Translations under genes and position numbers: made by a program | Source: Verrucomicrobiota bacterium | Lineage (GTDB): Bacteria > Verrucomicrobiota > Verrucomicrobiia > Opitutales > Intestinicryptomonadaceae | NCBI GenBank assembly: GCA_003343565.1 | Contig: QALA01000034.1 | Span: 1-54,402, forward strand | Direction: 5' to 3' | Length of the DNA stretch: 54,402 bases | The notes under the pieces: model-generated | The model's database searches: none | What the model saw: only the letters and a program-made list of their open reading frames with translations | What the model was told of the DNA's origin: nothing | Shown: piece after piece, positions 53,555 through 54,402 of the stretch | How the letters are laid out: each line of letters opens with the position of its first letter | Numbering within the stretch: position 1 is the stretch's first letter

Positions 53555-54190
53555 CTACTCTTTGAACGGCGTGTTCGGAATAAGATTTTCCGCCTTGAAG
53601 TTGAACGGCAATCCCTTTTTGTCGAAGGCGTCCCAATACTCGTTCACGCCGAACACCAACAATTCCCCGCGCACCACAAGGCGGCCGGAAGAAGTGTCAA
53701 CCCAAACGTGGCAGCGGTAAATTGAACCGTCGTCCGGATTGACGACATGCCCCGAATATCTGTTCGGCCCGTTTTTCTCCAAGCCGAAAATGAAATCCAA
53801 TCCGCACAAAAAGGGGGCGCCGCTTATGCCCTTGGCGCGCTCGACGGGCTTTTCGATAGTGTCGACAATCTTGCCGCCGTCGTAAATGGCTATCATTTTA
53901 CAATAGACGCGGCCGTCATCTTTATTGACGTAAAAATACACGACGCTCTCCGGAGCATTGTTCCTGTCTTTGTCGGGAATCGTCCAAAAGCCCAATATGT
54001 CCAGGGGCGATTTTGCAGCGGCGGAAGCGCCTTTTTTATCCTTAGTTGCGCCGTCGGAATTGTCCGCAGGCTGTCCGGGCAAGGTTATTCGCGGCGGAGG
54101 TATGAATCCGCGCGGAAGCGCCGAAAGAACATGCGCGGCAAACGCCAATCCCAAAATCCCAGCCGCATATGCGCAAACCGCCCTCATCAT
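53555..54190 (-). CDS. Secreted DUF2147 family protein
   Basis: A 211-residue protein with a signal peptide (MMRAVCAYAAGILGLAFAAH), a Pro/Gly/Lys linker (about 25-60) and a DUF2147 domain from LGFWTIPDKDRNNAPESVVY to the end. The domain pattern GxWxxxD...VVxxY...GxxxCK...YSGHVVNPDDGSIYRCHVWV...RLVVRGE is clear; the paired Cys seen in many members is only partly kept. Members are exported and often sit near outer-membrane or fatty-acid genes. Function unknown. The start is one of two consecutive ATG codons. Confidence 0.85.
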   Translation of the reverse strand: MMRAVCAYAAGILGLAFAAHVLSALPRGFIPPPRITLPGQPADNSDGATKDKKGASAAAKSPLDILGFWTIPDKDRNNAPESVVYFYVNKDDGRVYCKMIAIYDGGKIVDTIEKPVERAKGISGAPFLCGLDFIFGLEKNGPNRYSGHVVNPDDGSIYRCHVWVDTSSGRLVVRGELLVFGVNEYWDAFDKKGLPFNFKAENLIPNTPFKE

Positions 54191-54339
54191 TACAACGAAT
54201 TACTTTTATCGAAAATAAAAAAGCCCTCTTTTGGCAGTCGGGCAAGACAAAAATATCGCCGCCGCACATACCGCCCTGCCCGACAAATAAATATTGACAA
54301 ACATGCAAAATAATACGAAAAAAATATCCGTTTAAAAAT

Positions 54340-54402
54340 TGACCGATGGTGTAATGGTAGCACAAAGGTTTCTGGCACCTTTTGTTGGGGTTCGAGTCCC
54401 TA
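54340..54402 (+). tRNA. tRNA-Gln(CUG), 3' truncated by the window end
   Basis: The 5' part of a tRNA: acceptor strand TGACCGA, U8, D arm GTGT-AATGGTA-GCAC, anticodon stem AAGGT/ACCTT with loop TTCTGGC (anticodon CTG), and T arm TGGGG-TTCGAGT-CCCTA. U1 is the expected GlnRS identity element. The 3' acceptor strand and CCA lie beyond the window. A TTGACA hexamer stands at 54294-54299, but no good -10 box is at the right distance. Confidence 0.9.

Noticed and set aside
54294..54330. A full promoter for the tRNA-Gln gene.
   Set aside because: TTGACA is perfect, but no acceptable -10 hexamer lies 16-18 bases downstream, so it was not listed as a promoter.

Overview
The window reads as a chromosomal segment of a Gram-negative bacterium with high-GC coding regions. 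The best guess is the PVC group, probably Verrucomicrobiota (Opitutae-like). This is inferred from style: secreted Gfo/Idh/MocA oxidoreductases with Tat-like leaders, a large LptC/LptA-type protein, long gene-poor spacers rich in A-runs and GCGC words, and many starts without a clear Shine-Dalgarno site. No rRNA or marker gene in the window proves it. The envelope is diderm: there is a TonB-dependent receptor, a Pal lipoprotein, an LPS-transport-type protein and several lipoboxes.

Layout. 1-3181 (+): the end of a pst operon (pstA 5'-truncated by the window edge, pstB, phoU). 3247-6036 (-): a compact five-gene set (zinc-ribbon protein, TPR lipoprotein, M50 protease, Cys-less zinc-ribbon paralogue, small membrane protein). 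6149-11240 (+): mutS, uvrC, gluQ. 11235-12266 (-): a DegT-like PLP protein. 12959-15007 (+): TonB receptor ending in a strong terminator. 15575-22188 (-): DUF2062 protein, thioesterase, ilvE, glnS, glgP. 22957-25671 (-): orphan DevA/LolD-type ATPase, Pal-like lipoprotein, coiled-coil membrane protein. 25820-29278 (+): glycosyltransferase, PIG-L deacetylase, ATP-grasp enzyme, HAD phosphatase. 29714-33035 (+): an exported isomerase / oxidoreductase / isomerase operon with a visible promoter and terminator. 33852-36340 (+): manC and fcl for GDP-sugar synthesis. 36500-37430: a tandem repeat made from the 3' end of the next gene. 37391-41607 (-): LptC/LptA fusion, elbB, MBL hydrolase. 42155-43471 (-): a second Tat-exported Gfo/Idh enzyme. 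44403-52195 (-): a six-gene operon (mscS, hemY, hemH, hemX/ccsA-like, rnr, rluA) with overlapping or near-touching genes. 52766-54190: a TPR membrane protein and a DUF2147 protein. The window ends inside a tRNA-Gln(CUG).

How it fits together. Phosphate uptake, DNA repair, heme synthesis, RNA turnover and amino-acyl-tRNA synthesis are housekeeping. The more individual parts are the envelope and carbohydrate genes: surface-sugar genes, exported sugar oxidoreductases with TIM-barrel isomerases, and the fused LPS-bridge protein. The most notable anomalies are a roughly 230-bp tandem repeat carrying copies of the last codons of the LptA-like gene, a UvrC with no cysteines where its iron-sulphur ligands should be, a zinc-ribbon paralogue without cysteines beside its normal copy, and the secreted three-gene sugar operon. 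I saw no CRISPR array, insertion sequence, phage or defence locus.
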